From: Haloterrigena sp. H1
Lineage (GTDB): Archaea > Halobacteriota > Halobacteria > Halobacteriales > Natrialbaceae
Assembly (NCBI RefSeq): GCF_005938085.1
Contig: NZ_SMZK01000001.1
Coordinates: 1,612,001-1,676,000 of the forward strand
Direction: 5' to 3'
Length of the DNA: 64,000 nt
In this document: positions 9,658 to 18,679 of the stretch, one piece after another
How the letters are laid out: each line of letters starts with the position of its first letter
Position numbering within the stretch: position 1 is the stretch's first letter
Translations under genes and position numbers: made by a program
Notes under the pieces: model-generated
What the model saw: only the letters and a program-made list of their open reading frames with translations
The model's database searches: none
What the model was told of the DNA's origin: nothing

Positions 9658-10995
9658 ATGCACGGATCACACGCCACGGGGAGTCCGTATGCCCCCCACA
9701 CGGAGGAGGACCGCACGGCGATGCTCGAGGCGGTCGACGCGGAGACGGTCGAGGATCTCTTCGACATTCCGGCCGACGTCAGGTTCGACGGCCAGTTCGA
9801 CATCGACGCGCGAACGGAACGGGAGACGCGACGGCTGGTGCGCTCGATCCTGGGTCGCAACGAGGACCGCACCGAACTGCTTGGTCGCGGCCACTACGGC
9901 TACTATATCCCGTCGCTGGTCGACCACCTCGCGGATCGCTCGGAGTTTCTCACTTCGTACACGCAGTACCAGCCCGAAATCTCGCAGGGGTTCCTGCAAG
10001 CCTTATTCGAGTACCAGTCGCTGCTGGTCGAGTTGACCGGCCTCGAGATCGCGAACTGTTCGATCTACGACGCCGCAACCGCACTCGGCGAGGCCGCGAC
10101 GCTAGCCGACCGCGTTCGTGACACTTCGGGCCACCGGGTGCTGGTACCCGAACTGCTCCGCGAGGAACGACGGAGTACGCTCGCAAACTACGTCGCCGGC
10201 ACCGACCTCGTCGTCGAGGAGTATCCGGTCGACGACGGCACCGTCGACCTCGCGGGCCTCGAGGCGGCTGTCGATGACGATGCCGTCATGATCTATGCCG
10301 AGACCCCAACCGTTCGCGGGACGATCGAAGAACGACTGGGCGCAATCGGCGAGCTCGCGGCCGATACAGACGCCTTCTTCGCGCTCGGCACCGATCCGAT
10401 CGCGCTCTCCTTGCTCGAACGCCCCGCCGACGTCGGTGCGGACGTCGTCGTCGGCGACGCGAGCGTCCTCGGTCTCCCGACGAGCTACGGGATGGGACTG
10501 GGCCTGTTTGCCACCAAGGAAGACTACCTTCGGCAGGTTCCCGGCCGACTGGTCGGCGTCAGCGAGGACGCGACCGACCGCCGGGCGTTTACGCTCACGC
10601 TGCAGACGCGCGAACAGCACATCCGCCGGGAGCGCGCAACGAGTAACATCTGTACGAACCAGGCCTGGGTCGCGCTGCGAACGGCGATCCATGCTGCCGT
10701 CCTCGGGCCGAGCGGGATGGTCGACCTCGCAAAACGGGCCGTCACGCGCGCGGAAACCCTCGCAGAGCGCATCGACGACATCGTCGGCGTGCAAGCGCCG
10801 GTCCACGACCGCCGGCACTTCCGGGAGTTCGTCGCTCGCGTCGACCAGCCTGCCAGCGCCGTTGCTGACGACCTCGAACAACTGGGCTTTGCGGTCCACG
10901 TCGTCGGCGACCACGAGATTCAGATCTGCGTCGCCGGCGTCCCCGACGAGCAGCTCGATCGGTTCGTCGGTGCGCTCGAGGAGGTGGCACGATGA
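9658..10995 (+). CDS. gcvPA: Glycine dehydrogenase (decarboxylating) subunit 1
   Basis: The protein is 445 residues from the ATG at 9658 and matches archaeal split P-protein subunit 1. The N-terminus reads [19 protein letters not shown] and a conserved segment reads [20 protein letters not shown]. The last codons overlap the start of gcvPB by 4 bases (ATGA at 10992), so the pair is translationally coupled. Together they form the P protein of the glycine cleavage system, which decarboxylates glycine and passes the aminomethyl group to GcvH. gcvT and gcvH are not adjacent. Confidence 0.93.
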   Translation: MHGSHATGSPYAPHTEEDRTAMLEAVDAETVEDLFDIPADVRFDGQFDIDARTERETRRLVRSILGRNEDRTELLGRGHYGYYIPSLVDHLADRSEFLTSYTQYQPEISQGFLQALFEYQSLLVELTGLEIANCSIYDAATALGEAATLADRVRDTSGHRVLVPELLREERRSTLANYVAGTDLVVEEYPVDDGTVDLAGLEAAVDDDAVMIYAETPTVRGTIEERLGAIGELAADTDAFFALGTDPIALSLLERPADVGADVVVGDASVLGLPTSYGMGLGLFATKEDYLRQVPGRLVGVSEDATDRRAFTLTLQTREQHIRRERATSNICTNQAWVALRTAIHAAVLGPSGMVDLAKRAVTRAETLAERIDDIVGVQAPVHDRRHFREFVARVDQPASAVADDLEQLGFAVHVVGDHEIQICVAGVPDEQLDRFVGALEEVAR

Positions 10996-12503
10996 GCGAC
11001 GACGGCCGCGAGACCACACCTGCACAGTCGCGCTACGATCAGGCCCGATACATCGAGAACGGCGAGTACGAGCCACTGCTCTCGGAGAAAGACCTGACGC
11101 GGATCGATATCGACTATGGTGACAACGGTGACGATGAGGAGTCGACCGACTCGCCGCTACCTGACGACCTCACGCGGGACTCCCTCGAACTCCCCGAACT
11201 CTCCGAACCCGAACTGGCGCGCCACTACACGCGCCTCTCGCAGATGATCTACGGGATCGACAGCGGTCCGTATCCGCTGGGGTCGTGTACGATGAAGTAC
11301 AACCCCAAATTCACGGAGGACGTGGCCGCACTGCCGTCGGCGGCCGTCCACCCCGACCGCTCCGAAGCGTCTGTCCAAGGCACTCTCGAGTTGCTCTACC
11401 GGCTGCAAGACTATCTGGGCCAGATCGGCGGCATGGACGCAGTGACCCTCCAGCCACCCGCCGGCGCGGCCGGCGAGTTCGTCGGCATCCGTGTCGCGGC
11501 GGCCTACCACGAACACAACGGCGAGGGCCACCGCGACGAGGTCATCATCCCCGAGAGCGCCCACGGCACCAACTTCGCGAGCGCCGCACTCGGCGGCTAC
11601 GACGTCGTCTCCCTGCCCAGCGACGACGAGGGTCGGGTCGATCTCGAGGCGCTCGAGGCCGCACTCTCGGAGAACACCGCGGCACTCATGCTGACCAACC
11701 CGAACACGCTTGGACTGTTCGAGCGCGACATCGCCGAGATTGCAGACATGGTCCACGACGTCGGCGGGCTGCTCTACTACGACGGGGCGAACCTCAATGC
11801 CTTGCTCGGCCGTGCGCGGCCGGGCGACATGGGCTTCGACGTGATGCACTACAACGTCCACAAGACGTTCGCGACGCCACACGGCGGCGGTGGACCGGGG
11901 GCGGGTCCGGTTGGCGTCGTCGAGAAGCTGGCCCCGTTCCTCCCTGCACCCCGCGTTCGCGAGCGCGACGAGAAGTCGAAGACGGGCGAATCGGTCTACG
12001 AACGCTTCGACCCCGAGCACACCATCGGCAAGGTCCACGGGTTCGACGGCAACTGGCTGGTCCTCGTCAAGACCTTCGCCTACATTGCCCGCCTCGGCGA
12101 CGAGGGCCTCCTGGATGCAAGCGCTTCCGCAGTGCTCAACGCGAACTACCTCGCCGAGCGGATCGACTACGAGATCCCCTACGGGCCGTTCCACCACGAG
12201 TTCGTCGCCAGCGCCGGCGAGCAAGACGCCGCCGACGTGGCGAAACGCATGCTCGACTACGGCGTCCACCCGCCGACGACCAAGTGGCCCGAAATCGTCC
12301 CCGAGGCGCTGATGACCGAGCCCACCGAGATCGAGAGCAAGGACACCTTGGATCGACTCGCCGCCGCGTTCAACGCCGTCGCCGGTGAGGACGACGACAC
12401 GCTCGAGGCCGCGCCGGAACGGACCACTGCCCGCCGGATCGACCAGACCAGCGCCGCGCGGAACCCGCGGCTGTCGTGGCAGGCGCTCACGGACGATTCG
12501 TAG
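10992..12503 (+). CDS. gcvPB: Glycine dehydrogenase (decarboxylating) subunit 2
   Basis: The protein has 503 residues. The PLP-binding Lys is K291 in [20 protein letters not shown], the invariant Gly-rich loop of P-protein. [12 protein letters not shown] near residue 95 is also diagnostic. An acidic insert near residues 45-57 is a haloarchaeal adaptation. The start overlaps the gcvPA stop, so the two subunits are made together and form the heteromeric P protein. Confidence 0.93.
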   Translation: MSDDGRETTPAQSRYDQARYIENGEYEPLLSEKDLTRIDIDYGDNGDDEESTDSPLPDDLTRDSLELPELSEPELARHYTRLSQMIYGIDSGPYPLGSCTMKYNPKFTEDVAALPSAAVHPDRSEASVQGTLELLYRLQDYLGQIGGMDAVTLQPPAGAAGEFVGIRVAAAYHEHNGEGHRDEVIIPESAHGTNFASAALGGYDVVSLPSDDEGRVDLEALEAALSENTAALMLTNPNTLGLFERDIAEIADMVHDVGGLLYYDGANLNALLGRARPGDMGFDVMHYNVHKTFATPHGGGGPGAGPVGVVEKLAPFLPAPRVRERDEKSKTGESVYERFDPEHTIGKVHGFDGNWLVLVKTFAYIARLGDEGLLDASASAVLNANYLAERIDYEIPYGPFHHEFVASAGEQDAADVAKRMLDYGVHPPTTKWPEIVPEALMTEPTEIESKDTLDRLAAAFNAVAGEDDDTLEAAPERTTARRIDQTSAARNPRLSWQALTDDS

Positions 12504-12640
12504 CCCGTTCCCGCGCTGATTTTTGCGGCGGTCGCTACGTGGAGACGGTTTTGGAACCGCGGTAGGGAACCCGAATTCGAATCGATTTGGAACGAGAAAG
12601 ACGGCTCTCGGCGCGAGAACGGAAGCAGGCAGAAGGCGGA

Positions 12641-12817
12641 TTATGCCGTGCTCGAGTCGACGGCGGTGCCGTTGTCGCCGATGCGGACGAAACCGTAGTC
12701 ACAGTCCGGGCAGTGCCACTTGACCTTCTCGCCGAGGTGCAGCGTCGTGCTGGCGGCGCGATAGAACGTCTTTTCTCCTCCGCAGTTGGGACACTCGTGT
12801 TCGAGTTCCAGAGCCAT
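12641..12817 (-). CDS. Small zinc-ribbon protein, 58 aa
   Basis: The reading frame from ATG 12817 to TAA 12641 encodes 58 residues with two knuckles, CPNC (9-12) and CPDC (36-39), spaced as in a rubredoxin-type zinc ribbon. Such mini-proteins are abundant in haloarchaea and of unknown function. It is convergent with gcvPB and divergent from the adenosyltransferase gene. Confidence 0.75.
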   Translation of the reverse strand: MALELEHECPNCGGEKTFYRAASTTLHLGEKVKWHCPDCDYGFVRIGDNGTAVDSSTA

Positions 12818-12949
12818 GGCCGGTGGTAGCCAGCGAAGCGAGTTTAACGTACTGGTTCCGGCGGGGTTCGCGCCCGGCGCTCGAGCGACCGAGCCGACGG
12901 CAGTGCCGGTGACACGAAAGTTAAGTGGCCGCCATCCGTCGATTCAGCC

Positions 12950-13495
12950 ATGACGATCTACACCGGTCGCGGCGACGAAGGAGAGACCGACCTCCGAGAT
13001 ATGACTCGCGTCTCGAAGGCCAGCGCCCGCATCGAAGCCTACGGCACCGTCGACGAACTCAACGCACTGATCGGGACAATCCGGCCGACCGACCACGACG
13101 ATATCAACGAGCGACTGGCGACGATCCAGAACCACCTCCACGTCGTGCAGGCGGACTTCGCGAACCCCGATCCCGACGACGACGACCCCGTGATCCGTCC
13201 CACCCACGTCGAGACCGTCGAGGACTGGATCGACGAGTACGACGACGAACTCGAGCCGCTGACCTCCTTTATCCTGCCGACTGGCAGCGACCACGGCGCG
13301 GCGCTCCACCACGCCCGCACCGTCTGTCGACGCGCGGAGCGACGAGCAGTCTCGCTCGCCATCGAAGAGAAGATCAACGAGGATGCTATCCAGTACCTCA
13401 ATCGGCTCTCGGATGGGTTGTTTACCCTCGCGCGAGTCGTCAACGCCCGCGACGGCGAACCGGAGGACGCACCCGACTACGATAGTAGCGACTGA
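12950..13495 (+). CDS. pduO: Cob(I)alamin adenosyltransferase, PduO/MMAB type
   Basis: The 181-residue enzyme transfers the adenosyl group of ATP to cob(I)alamin to give coenzyme B12. The N-terminal ATP loop YTGRGDEGETDL, YGTVDELNALIG and the C-terminal RRAERRAV...YLNRLSDGLF are the three PduO-type signatures. TTAAG upstream of the ATG is a possible TATA box. It is probably a monocistron serving B12 enzymes encoded elsewhere. Confidence 0.93.
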   Translation: MTIYTGRGDEGETDLRDMTRVSKASARIEAYGTVDELNALIGTIRPTDHDDINERLATIQNHLHVVQADFANPDPDDDDPVIRPTHVETVEDWIDEYDDELEPLTSFILPTGSDHGAALHHARTVCRRAERRAVSLAIEEKINEDAIQYLNRLSDGLFTLARVVNARDGEPEDAPDYDSSD

Positions 13496-13684
13496 ATCGA
13501 TTTCCACACCGATCGCACGACGGCTGTGCAATGACGTTCGGTGGCTTACTGTCTCAGTCGCTCTGGAACCCCACTCGGCAAGACCGGTCGCCTCGAGTCA
13601 CACCGCCAATCACCGTCGCCCACCAATTCTGTTGTCCGCGGCAGAACTATATTCTCGCTCAACCTATATACGACAGCACATCCC

Positions 13685-13927
13685 ATGAACAAACACTTCC
13701 ACGACAGCCTCTACTACCTGCGGCGAGCCATCACCCACGCCCGACTCGGCGCGTCCGAGTACCGAGCACGACTTACGAATTGGGGCCGCGCTCGGGTCGG
13801 CCGGGAACCCGATCACGACCCCAGCCGCGTCGACCGCGTCCGTGAAGACGTGCGCGCACTCGAGCATCGCGCCGAAACGCGCGCTCGGAAGACCGTCAAG
13901 GGCGCACGTGACCGTGTGAGGCGGTGA
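13685..13927 (+). CDS. Small basic haloarchaeal protein (DUF7553-like)
   Basis: The protein is 80 residues, Arg- and His-rich, helical, and begins MNKHFHDSLYYLRRAITHAR. Basic small proteins are unusual in this acidic proteome. No motif for function is visible. The C-terminal segment (ETRARKTVKGARDRVRR) is strongly cationic, so nucleic acid or membrane-surface binding is conceivable. It lies just upstream of tRNA-Val. Confidence 0.6.
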   Translation: MNKHFHDSLYYLRRAITHARLGASEYRARLTNWGRARVGREPDHDPSRVDRVREDVRALEHRAETRARKTVKGARDRVRR

Positions 13928-13955
13928 CGCCCGAGTATAGACGACGATCGATGAA

Positions 13956-13970
13956 AGGAAGCCTTAAGTC
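13956..13970 (+). promoter_or_regulatory. BRE/TATA element for tRNA-Val
   Basis: GAAAG (probable BRE) is followed by CTTAAG at 13963-13968, about 27 bases before the first tRNA base. This is the expected archaeal TATA distance. Confidence 0.5.
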
Positions 13971-13994
13971 GAACCGACGAAAATAGTTTCGTGC

Positions 13995-14069
13995 GGGTTG
14001 GTGATCTAGTCCGGTTATGATACCTCCTTCACACGGAGGAAGTCGGCAGTTCAAATCTGCCCCAACCCA
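13995..14069 (+). tRNA. tRNA-Val (CAC)
   Basis: The 75-nt cloverleaf has a 7-bp acceptor stem (GGGTTGG with CCAACCC) and discriminator A at 14069. The anticodon stem CCTCC/GGAGG encloses loop TTCACAC, anticodon CAC. The T arm contains GTTCAAATC. No CCA is encoded. The last base is the first base of the 5-bp target duplication of the ISH3 element, so the insertion abuts but does not damage the mature tRNA. Confidence 0.95.
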
Positions 14070-14073
14070 CTCT

Positions 14074-15461
14074 CAGTACTTCACAAAGCTGGTTAGTTGA
14101 AAAGTCTGCTTGCATGAAGTGTGCCTAGTACCCAGCAAGCAGACAATTCAATCCACGAGGACCAACTTCTTAATTTCCTCGTCAACACGATTGACGAGGA
14201 AGTCGATCTTGACTTCGCTCCAAACGCCGAAGCAACGTCTGAAGACATTTACGAGGTCCTCGTCGGCGCATGCGCCGACGGGACCTCGGTCTCGACACTC
14301 TGCGAGAAGAGCGAAGATTCACTTCACCAAAACACAGTTCTGTACCACCTCCGCAAGAAGTTCGATCTAGAATCGGTTGAACAAGCCGGCAATACACTGC
14401 TTCAGAAGGATGTTCTCGACATTCTGCCTGAGCAGGTGGAGGTCGTAGCTGACCTCCACCTGCGACCCTACTATGGTGACGAAGACGAGACGAACGGCCT
14501 CTATCACTCGGAAGCAAAACGTGGAACGACTGCCTTCCATGCCTATGCCACACTCTACGCGCGTGTGAAGAACAAGCGATTCACGCTGGCAGTGCGCCGT
14601 CTCGAAGACGGCGACACTGCCAGCAGCATCCTTGCAGCGTTTCTTGGTGTTCTCGACGGCCTTGACGCTGAAGTCAAGGCCGTCTATCTTGATCGCGAAT
14701 TCTACGACAGCAAGTGTCTCAGGTTGCTTCAGGCACACAATCACGCCTACGTCATGCCGATCGTCCGGTGGGGAAAGACGATCAAGCAGGAACTCTCGAC
14801 TGGATGGAGCCGAATAATCCAGCACAATCTGACGGGGAAACTCGACGGTCACAGCTGGACCGTCGAGTTTCCCGTCTACATCGACTGTACCTACCAGAAC
14901 GGACGATACGACGAACATGGCGTGGCGCGTCACGGCTACGCCGCTGACGCGCCGTTCATTGAGACGCCACGAGACGCTCGATACCACTACGCGAAACGCT
15001 TCGGTATCGAGGCCAGCTACCGCCTCTCTGAACAGAGTATTGCGACAACGTCGACACAAGATCCGGTAGTTCGGCTGTTGTACGTCGTGGTGAGTCTGCT
15101 GTTGCAGAACGTCTGGCGGTATCTGCACTGGGAATATGTGGCGACGCCCCGCCGTGGCGGGCGTCGCCTCTGGTCCTGGTCGTTCAAGGAATTCATCAAC
15201 ATGATTCGACGGGCAGCGTGGACGGCCCTCGCAGTGCGTCGGGCCGTCCCCGCAAACCGACCACCGGACGACCGGTTCCACCGCTAACCACCGACCGAGT
15301 ATGCCCTCTCCCAAGTGGCAACGCTGTCGCGTCGGCGGCTGATCGCCGCCGACAGCGACAGCTCCTCACCGATCGTCGAGGAGATTCAAACTGATCACTG
15401 AGACCGACAACGGAACTCAGACTTCAGACCGGCTCAGCGGAGGATGCCTTGTGAGGTACTG
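14074..15461 (+). mobile_element. ISH3-family insertion sequence, complete, with TSD ACTCT
   Basis: The element is 1388 bp. Imperfect terminal inverted repeats are CAGTACTTCACAAAGC at 14074 and its counterpart CAGTACCTCACAAGGC (reverse strand, ending 15461), 14 of 16 identical. It is flanked by perfect 5-bp direct repeats ACTCT at 14069-14073 and 15462-15466. Size, TIRs and 5-bp duplication fit the ISH3 family. It carries one intact transposase gene, so it looks recently active. It interrupts the junction between tRNA-Val and the downstream island. Confidence 0.92.
14121..15287 (+). CDS. ISH3-family DDE transposase
   Basis: The 388-residue transposase probably starts at GTG 14121. The catalytic triad is D111 (VVADLHLRPYYGD), D191 (VYLDREFYDSK) and E297 (KRFGIEASYR). 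Where I recall DRGFYD in relatives, this copy has DREFYD. The N-terminal 90 residues form the helical DNA-binding region and the C-terminus ends with a basic AVRRAVPANRPPDDRFHR segment. The reading frame is undisturbed and the gene fills its element. Confidence 0.93.
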   Translation: MPSTQQADNSIHEDQLLNFLVNTIDEEVDLDFAPNAEATSEDIYEVLVGACADGTSVSTLCEKSEDSLHQNTVLYHLRKKFDLESVEQAGNTLLQKDVLDILPEQVEVVADLHLRPYYGDEDETNGLYHSEAKRGTTAFHAYATLYARVKNKRFTLAVRRLEDGDTASSILAAFLGVLDGLDAEVKAVYLDREFYDSKCLRLLQAHNHAYVMPIVRWGKTIKQELSTGWSRIIQHNLTGKLDGHSWTVEFPVYIDCTYQNGRYDEHGVARHGYAADAPFIETPRDARYHYAKRFGIEASYRLSEQSIATTSTQDPVVRLLYVVVSLLLQNVWRYLHWEYVATPRRGGRRLWSWSFKEFINMIRRAAWTALAVRRAVPANRPPDDRFHR

Positions 15462-15466
15462 ACTCT

Positions 15467-15887
15467 TGCGCCTGCGATTTTGAAGGACCAAGATTCGCAT
15501 CCTGAGCCCACTGTATCGGTAGTTTTCGCTCTCATTGGGCGAAGGCCGATTTTGAATTCGCTAACAAACATAGCGATTCTGTCCCGCACCCCAGGCACGT
15601 CTGCGCATTAGGTTGAAGGAGCACTTAAACCCACATGCAGTGAGAATAATTCGCCCATCGCTGATCAATACGAGTAAACACCATCGCAGAAATTTACATC
15701 GCCGATTCTCGCGCGTCATCTTGGATTGCCTGTAGTGCCTGCGTCCTTGCGGGTCGCGCGGCTCGTCCGAGACCCGCTATAGGGTACAGGAAGTGTTCGC
15801 TATTCCTCCCTCGTCAACGGATTCGCCGACGAGAAGCGATTATTCGGCATTGGTCTCATCGTCGGGGAATCGGTGTTACAAAGGTGT
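15467..15887. other. Non-coding stretch right of ISH3
   Basis: About 420 bp without a credible gene: short ORFs have no coding bias. It contains an inverted GGGTCTCGGA-type segment near 15755-15780 and is AT-richer than the chromosome. I found no copy of the tRNA-Val 3' end here that would mark an attachment site. Confidence 0.5.
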
Positions 15888-16004
15888 GGTCCAGTGTTAT
15901 GGTACACTGTCCTGGTACTGTATCATGGTACTATTCCACGGTACACAAGCATGGTACAGGATCAGGGTACTGATTCGTGGTACAGTAACGAGGTACCGTT
16001 ACAT
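15888..16004 (+). repeat. Tandem array of 13-bp GGTAC iterons
   Basis: GGTAC occurs at 15901, 15914, 15927, 15940, 15953, 15966, 15979 and 15992, eight times at an exact 13-bp period. One-mismatch units precede it at 15888 (GGTCC) and 15875 (GTTAC). Within units the spacer is variable except position 11, which is C in all eight; positions 12-13 are mostly AT. Consensus GGTACNNNNNCAT. The period is not a multiple of three and the two ORFs crossing it are not protein-like, so this is a DNA element, probably a protein-binding array (iterons, partition site or operator) of the integrated replicon. Confidence 0.85.
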
Positions 16005-16101
16005 AGTCTAGTCACAGAACGCCTCACACACCAACTGTGCGGGCATCCTAATTTGACAAGTACAGAGTATGTATTGTTCAGTACAGAAGTTTGATCAGAT
16101 A

Positions 16102-16371
16102 CTACATGAATGACTTTCTGGTTTTTCGGAAGAGAAACACCACAACTGCCGAAAGGAGAGCACTGTAGATGATCCCCACAACGATGAAGAGTAACATAGC
16201 AGCCCCACTGGAAGAGAATCGAAATGAGAAAACAGAGAAAATGAGGTCCAGAGTAAACCCCGTAAGATGTAGCGGGACTGTGCGTACAGACTCTATCCCC
16301 CAGATCAAAACGGTAGTTGCGAGAAAGGTGACGATATCAAGTAGGGTGACAATAGTAGTCCTCTTCATCAT
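16102..16371 (-). CDS. Small membrane protein, 89 aa
   Basis: The ORF starts at ATG 16371 and encodes MMKRTTIVTLLDIVTFLATT... with three hydrophobic segments (about 6-24, 33-50, 55-80) and a basic tail FRKTRKSFM. Composition is AT-rich like the island. I do not recognise a family. It lies between the GGTAC array and the cdc6 region. Confidence 0.5.
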   Translation of the reverse strand: MMKRTTIVTLLDIVTFLATTVLIWGIESVRTVPLHLTGFTLDLIFSVFSFRFSSSGAAMLLFIVVGIIYSALLSAVVVFLFRKTRKSFM

Positions 16372-16452
16372 CTTCCAATTATTTACTGTAACCGATCTAT
16401 ATATGTTTTCTGTGGCAATATTTTATTCGCACATGTAGTTACCGCGGGGTTG

Positions 16453-16480
16453 TGTCCGAGAACTCGGAGAGAGTCGGACA
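16453..16480. repeat. Inverted repeat TGTCCGA/TCGGACA
   Basis: Perfect 7-bp arms at 16453-16459 and 16474-16480 are separated by 14 bases that contain a further TCGGA. It may be an operator or a terminator between the membrane ORFs. Nothing else supports a role. Confidence 0.35.
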
Positions 16481-16570
16481 GGAAACCGTGAACCGGCGGT
16501 AAGTACAGGAGACTTACTTATTGACCGTTAGCCAGTTTTGACTGCATGAGTAATCAGAGTCGATATAGAG

Positions 16571-16672
16571 ATGAACTGGAGAGAGATCTCGGTACCAGTA
16601 CTAGTCTTAATGCTATTAGCAGTCTTTCTATTGGGGACTATCTTTGCCGGTGCATCTGCTGGCTTATGGTGA
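16571..16672 (+). CDS. Possible 33-aa single-span membrane peptide
   Basis: ATG 16571 to TGA 16672 encodes MNWREISVPVLVLMLLAVFL followed by a Gly/Ala-rich helix half. This is a charged start and one near-perfect transmembrane helix. It is flanked by inverted repeats at 16499-16517 and 16726-16755. Alternative longer frames on either strand look less protein-like. It could be a toxin-like or accessory membrane peptide, but this is a weak call based on hydrophobicity only. Confidence 0.35.
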   Translation: MNWREISVPVLVLMLLAVFLLGTIFAGASAGLW

Positions 16673-16725
16673 GTGTCTATCGAACTACACCCAAACTGGT
16701 TGCTTACTTTGACCACCGGAAGTTA

Positions 16726-16755
16726 GCCGGTAAGTAGGCAGACCTACTTGTCGGC
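16726..16755. terminator. Imperfect palindrome downstream of cdc6
   Basis: GCCGGTAAGTAGG and CCTACTTGTCGGC form 13-bp arms (11 pairs) around a 4-base loop. It lies 80 bp past the cdc6 stop and just after the small rightward ORF, the place expected for a bidirectional terminator. A related half-palindrome GTAAGT/ACTTAC occurs near 16500. Confidence 0.45.
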
Positions 16756-16836
16756 CAATTCACCATCGAAGTGGGTGTAATCAACACTATGAGAAGAGTT
16801 CTGTGACACTCTCGACTACTGTTAATCACAAGGGCG

Positions 16837-18189
16837 TCAACTACTGCGGATAGATTGTCGCGCAATCGAGCGAGCAGTGGATAACTCGATCTCGTCGAAC
16901 GTATCGTCTTCTTCGAGTGTCTCAATTACAGCGTCGACTGGTTCTGTGAACGTGAACATAAGGTGAACACCGCTTTTGAAGCCACCACTCGTCCGCTCGC
17001 TTTCGAGTACACCATACGTTCCTGCTTTGTTGATGTGGCTGTTGACGGTTTCTTGCGTATAGACGTCGCGGTCGGTTCGTTGGCAGATCTCTTGATACAA
17101 CGTGTAAATTGCTGGACTTGGTGCCGAGCCATTATTCACATCCGCGACAACGGCAGCTGCATAGAGCGAGAGCTTCTTCTGGAGTGACATTCCACCAACG
17201 ATTTCTAGCACTCGGTTTTTGACGACTGAGTCATTGGCTGCGTGTACATGCCGCTCTGTAACAACTGTCTCTCCGTTCCTGTTTGCTAACTCTCCTGCAT
17301 CACGAAGTAAGTCGATCGCTCGACGTGCGTCACCCTCGTTTTTCGCCCCGTATGCAGCAACGAGTTCGATGACGCCGTCATTGAGTGCCCCGTCTTTGAA
17401 GGCGTCGCGTCGGCGGTTGAGGATTTCGATGAGCTCGTTAGCATCATAATCGGAGAAATGGATACCAGTCGGGTTGTACGAGCTATCGGTACGGCTATCG
17501 AGATTCTCGCGGAATTTAGGATGGTTCGTGATCACGACCGTTGAGACGAGGGTATCGACATGCTGCTCGGCCATGACTCGGCTCAAGCTGTAGAGTAACC
17601 GGGAATACGCAGGCTCATCATCACTAGCGCGACCGGTAAGAGTATCAATTTCATCGAGTATGAACACAAGTGCATCGAAATGCCGGTCAACAATCTCGTA
17701 GAGGCGGACATATTTTGCATCGGTGGAGACACCTTTCCGAGGGATATCCCAGGAGACTCCAGCTTTTTTGGCGGTTTGATTGCCAAGTTTCCAGACAGCG
17801 CGGTCTATCGAGTGGGATTCCATCGTTTTGAAATTGACCGCGATAAAGTCGAAGTCAATCTTGTTCTGAGTGGCGCGTTCTTTTACTTTCTCAGCGACCG
17901 CTTTCACCGTGAGTGTTTTTCCAGTACCACTTGGCCCGTAGAGTAAGAGATCTGGAGGACGTTCGCCGTCGAGGGTGTCACGAAACGCTCGGGCCTCAGC
18001 TGCTAGTTGTTTGTCACGGCCATAGATCCGGTTGTGATCGACGATCGTGTTCGAGTCAACGAGTTGTTTATTCTCGAAGACCGTTTTTCGTTCACCATCA
18101 AGGATGCTATCGACGATAGATGACTCAGAAGACTGATCTGTGATATCTTCGCTCCCATCTCCCTGCATGTCGGATGGGTTGTGGTTCAT
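16837..18189 (-). CDS. cdc6: Orc1/Cdc6 replication initiator
   Basis: The 450-residue AAA+ protein has Walker A GPSGTGKT at residues 85-92 and Walker B ALVFILDEIDTL near residue 165. Sensor motifs follow, and a C-terminal winged-helix region (about 345-440) ends the protein. The ATG at 18189 faces an origin-like array 35 bp upstream. By family it binds origin boxes and loads MCM. A Ser/Asp-rich 35-residue N-terminus and the island context suggest a plasmid-type paralogue rather than a chromosomal Orc1. It is probably autoregulated, since box copies sit in its promoter. Confidence 0.93.
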   Translation of the reverse strand: MNHNPSDMQGDGSEDITDQSSESSIVDSILDGERKTVFENKQLVDSNTIVDHNRIYGRDKQLAAEARAFRDTLDGERPPDLLLYGPSGTGKTLTVKAVAEKVKERATQNKIDFDFIAVNFKTMESHSIDRAVWKLGNQTAKKAGVSWDIPRKGVSTDAKYVRLYEIVDRHFDALVFILDEIDTLTGRASDDEPAYSRLLYSLSRVMAEQHVDTLVSTVVITNHPKFRENLDSRTDSSYNPTGIHFSDYDANELIEILNRRRDAFKDGALNDGVIELVAAYGAKNEGDARRAIDLLRDAGELANRNGETVVTERHVHAANDSVVKNRVLEIVGGMSLQKKLSLYAAAVVADVNNGSAPSPAIYTLYQEICQRTDRDVYTQETVNSHINKAGTYGVLESERTSGGFKSGVHLMFTFTEPVDAVIETLEEDDTFDEIELSTARSIARQSIRSS

Positions 18190-18223
18190 TATCGGTGATG
18201 AACACTAAGCTGCAATACCTTTT

Positions 18224-18637
18224 TCGAAATGAAGGGGGTGTAGTCGAAATGAAGGCACCATGATCGAAATGACTCTGGGTGCTATCGAAATCGAAGTAAT
18301 AGGAGCAGTATCGAAATGAGGACACCGTGATCGAAATGAAATTGGGCAGAGGGGGATGCTCCAAAAGCGAATCACTCTCACACCGCAATCGAAATGAAAT
18401 CACAGAAATTGAAGACGAAGACTGTCCCGTCTCCAGTCTGAGAGCGGATTATGTGGTGAAACTGGCTGAGTAAGACACCGTGATCGAAATGAACTCGAAG
18501 AAGAGGCATGTAGAATCAATATTTATTAGCAGTATCGCGTATGAGGCCCTGAATCTGTGTTTGACGGCCTAATTTCATTTCGAAAACGGTGTGTGAGGGT
18601 CGATTATCTAGACGTTCTATAACAGATTTCATTTCGA
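18224..18637. other. Putative replication origin with ten origin boxes
   Basis: The core TCGAAATGA (or a close variant) appears in direct orientation at 18224, 18244, 18264, 18285, 18311, 18331, 18389 and 18484. It appears in inverse orientation at 18575 and 18629. The best copies extend to CACCGTGATCGAAATGAA. Several are spaced 20-21 bp, two helical turns. Between the direct and inverse sets lies an AT-rich segment (about 18505-18535, ATCAATATTTATTAG) that could be the unwinding element. Position beside cdc6 and inverted flanking boxes are hallmarks of archaeal origins. Confidence 0.85.
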
Positions 18638-18679
18638 ATACAGTGTGGGTGAGGTCCAGATCATTCCCACAGAGTCCAG

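Noticed and set aside
15793..16094. Two short ORFs crossing the GGTAC array
   Set aside because: The 13-bp period cycles through reading frames, giving no protein-like repeat; the array is a DNA element.
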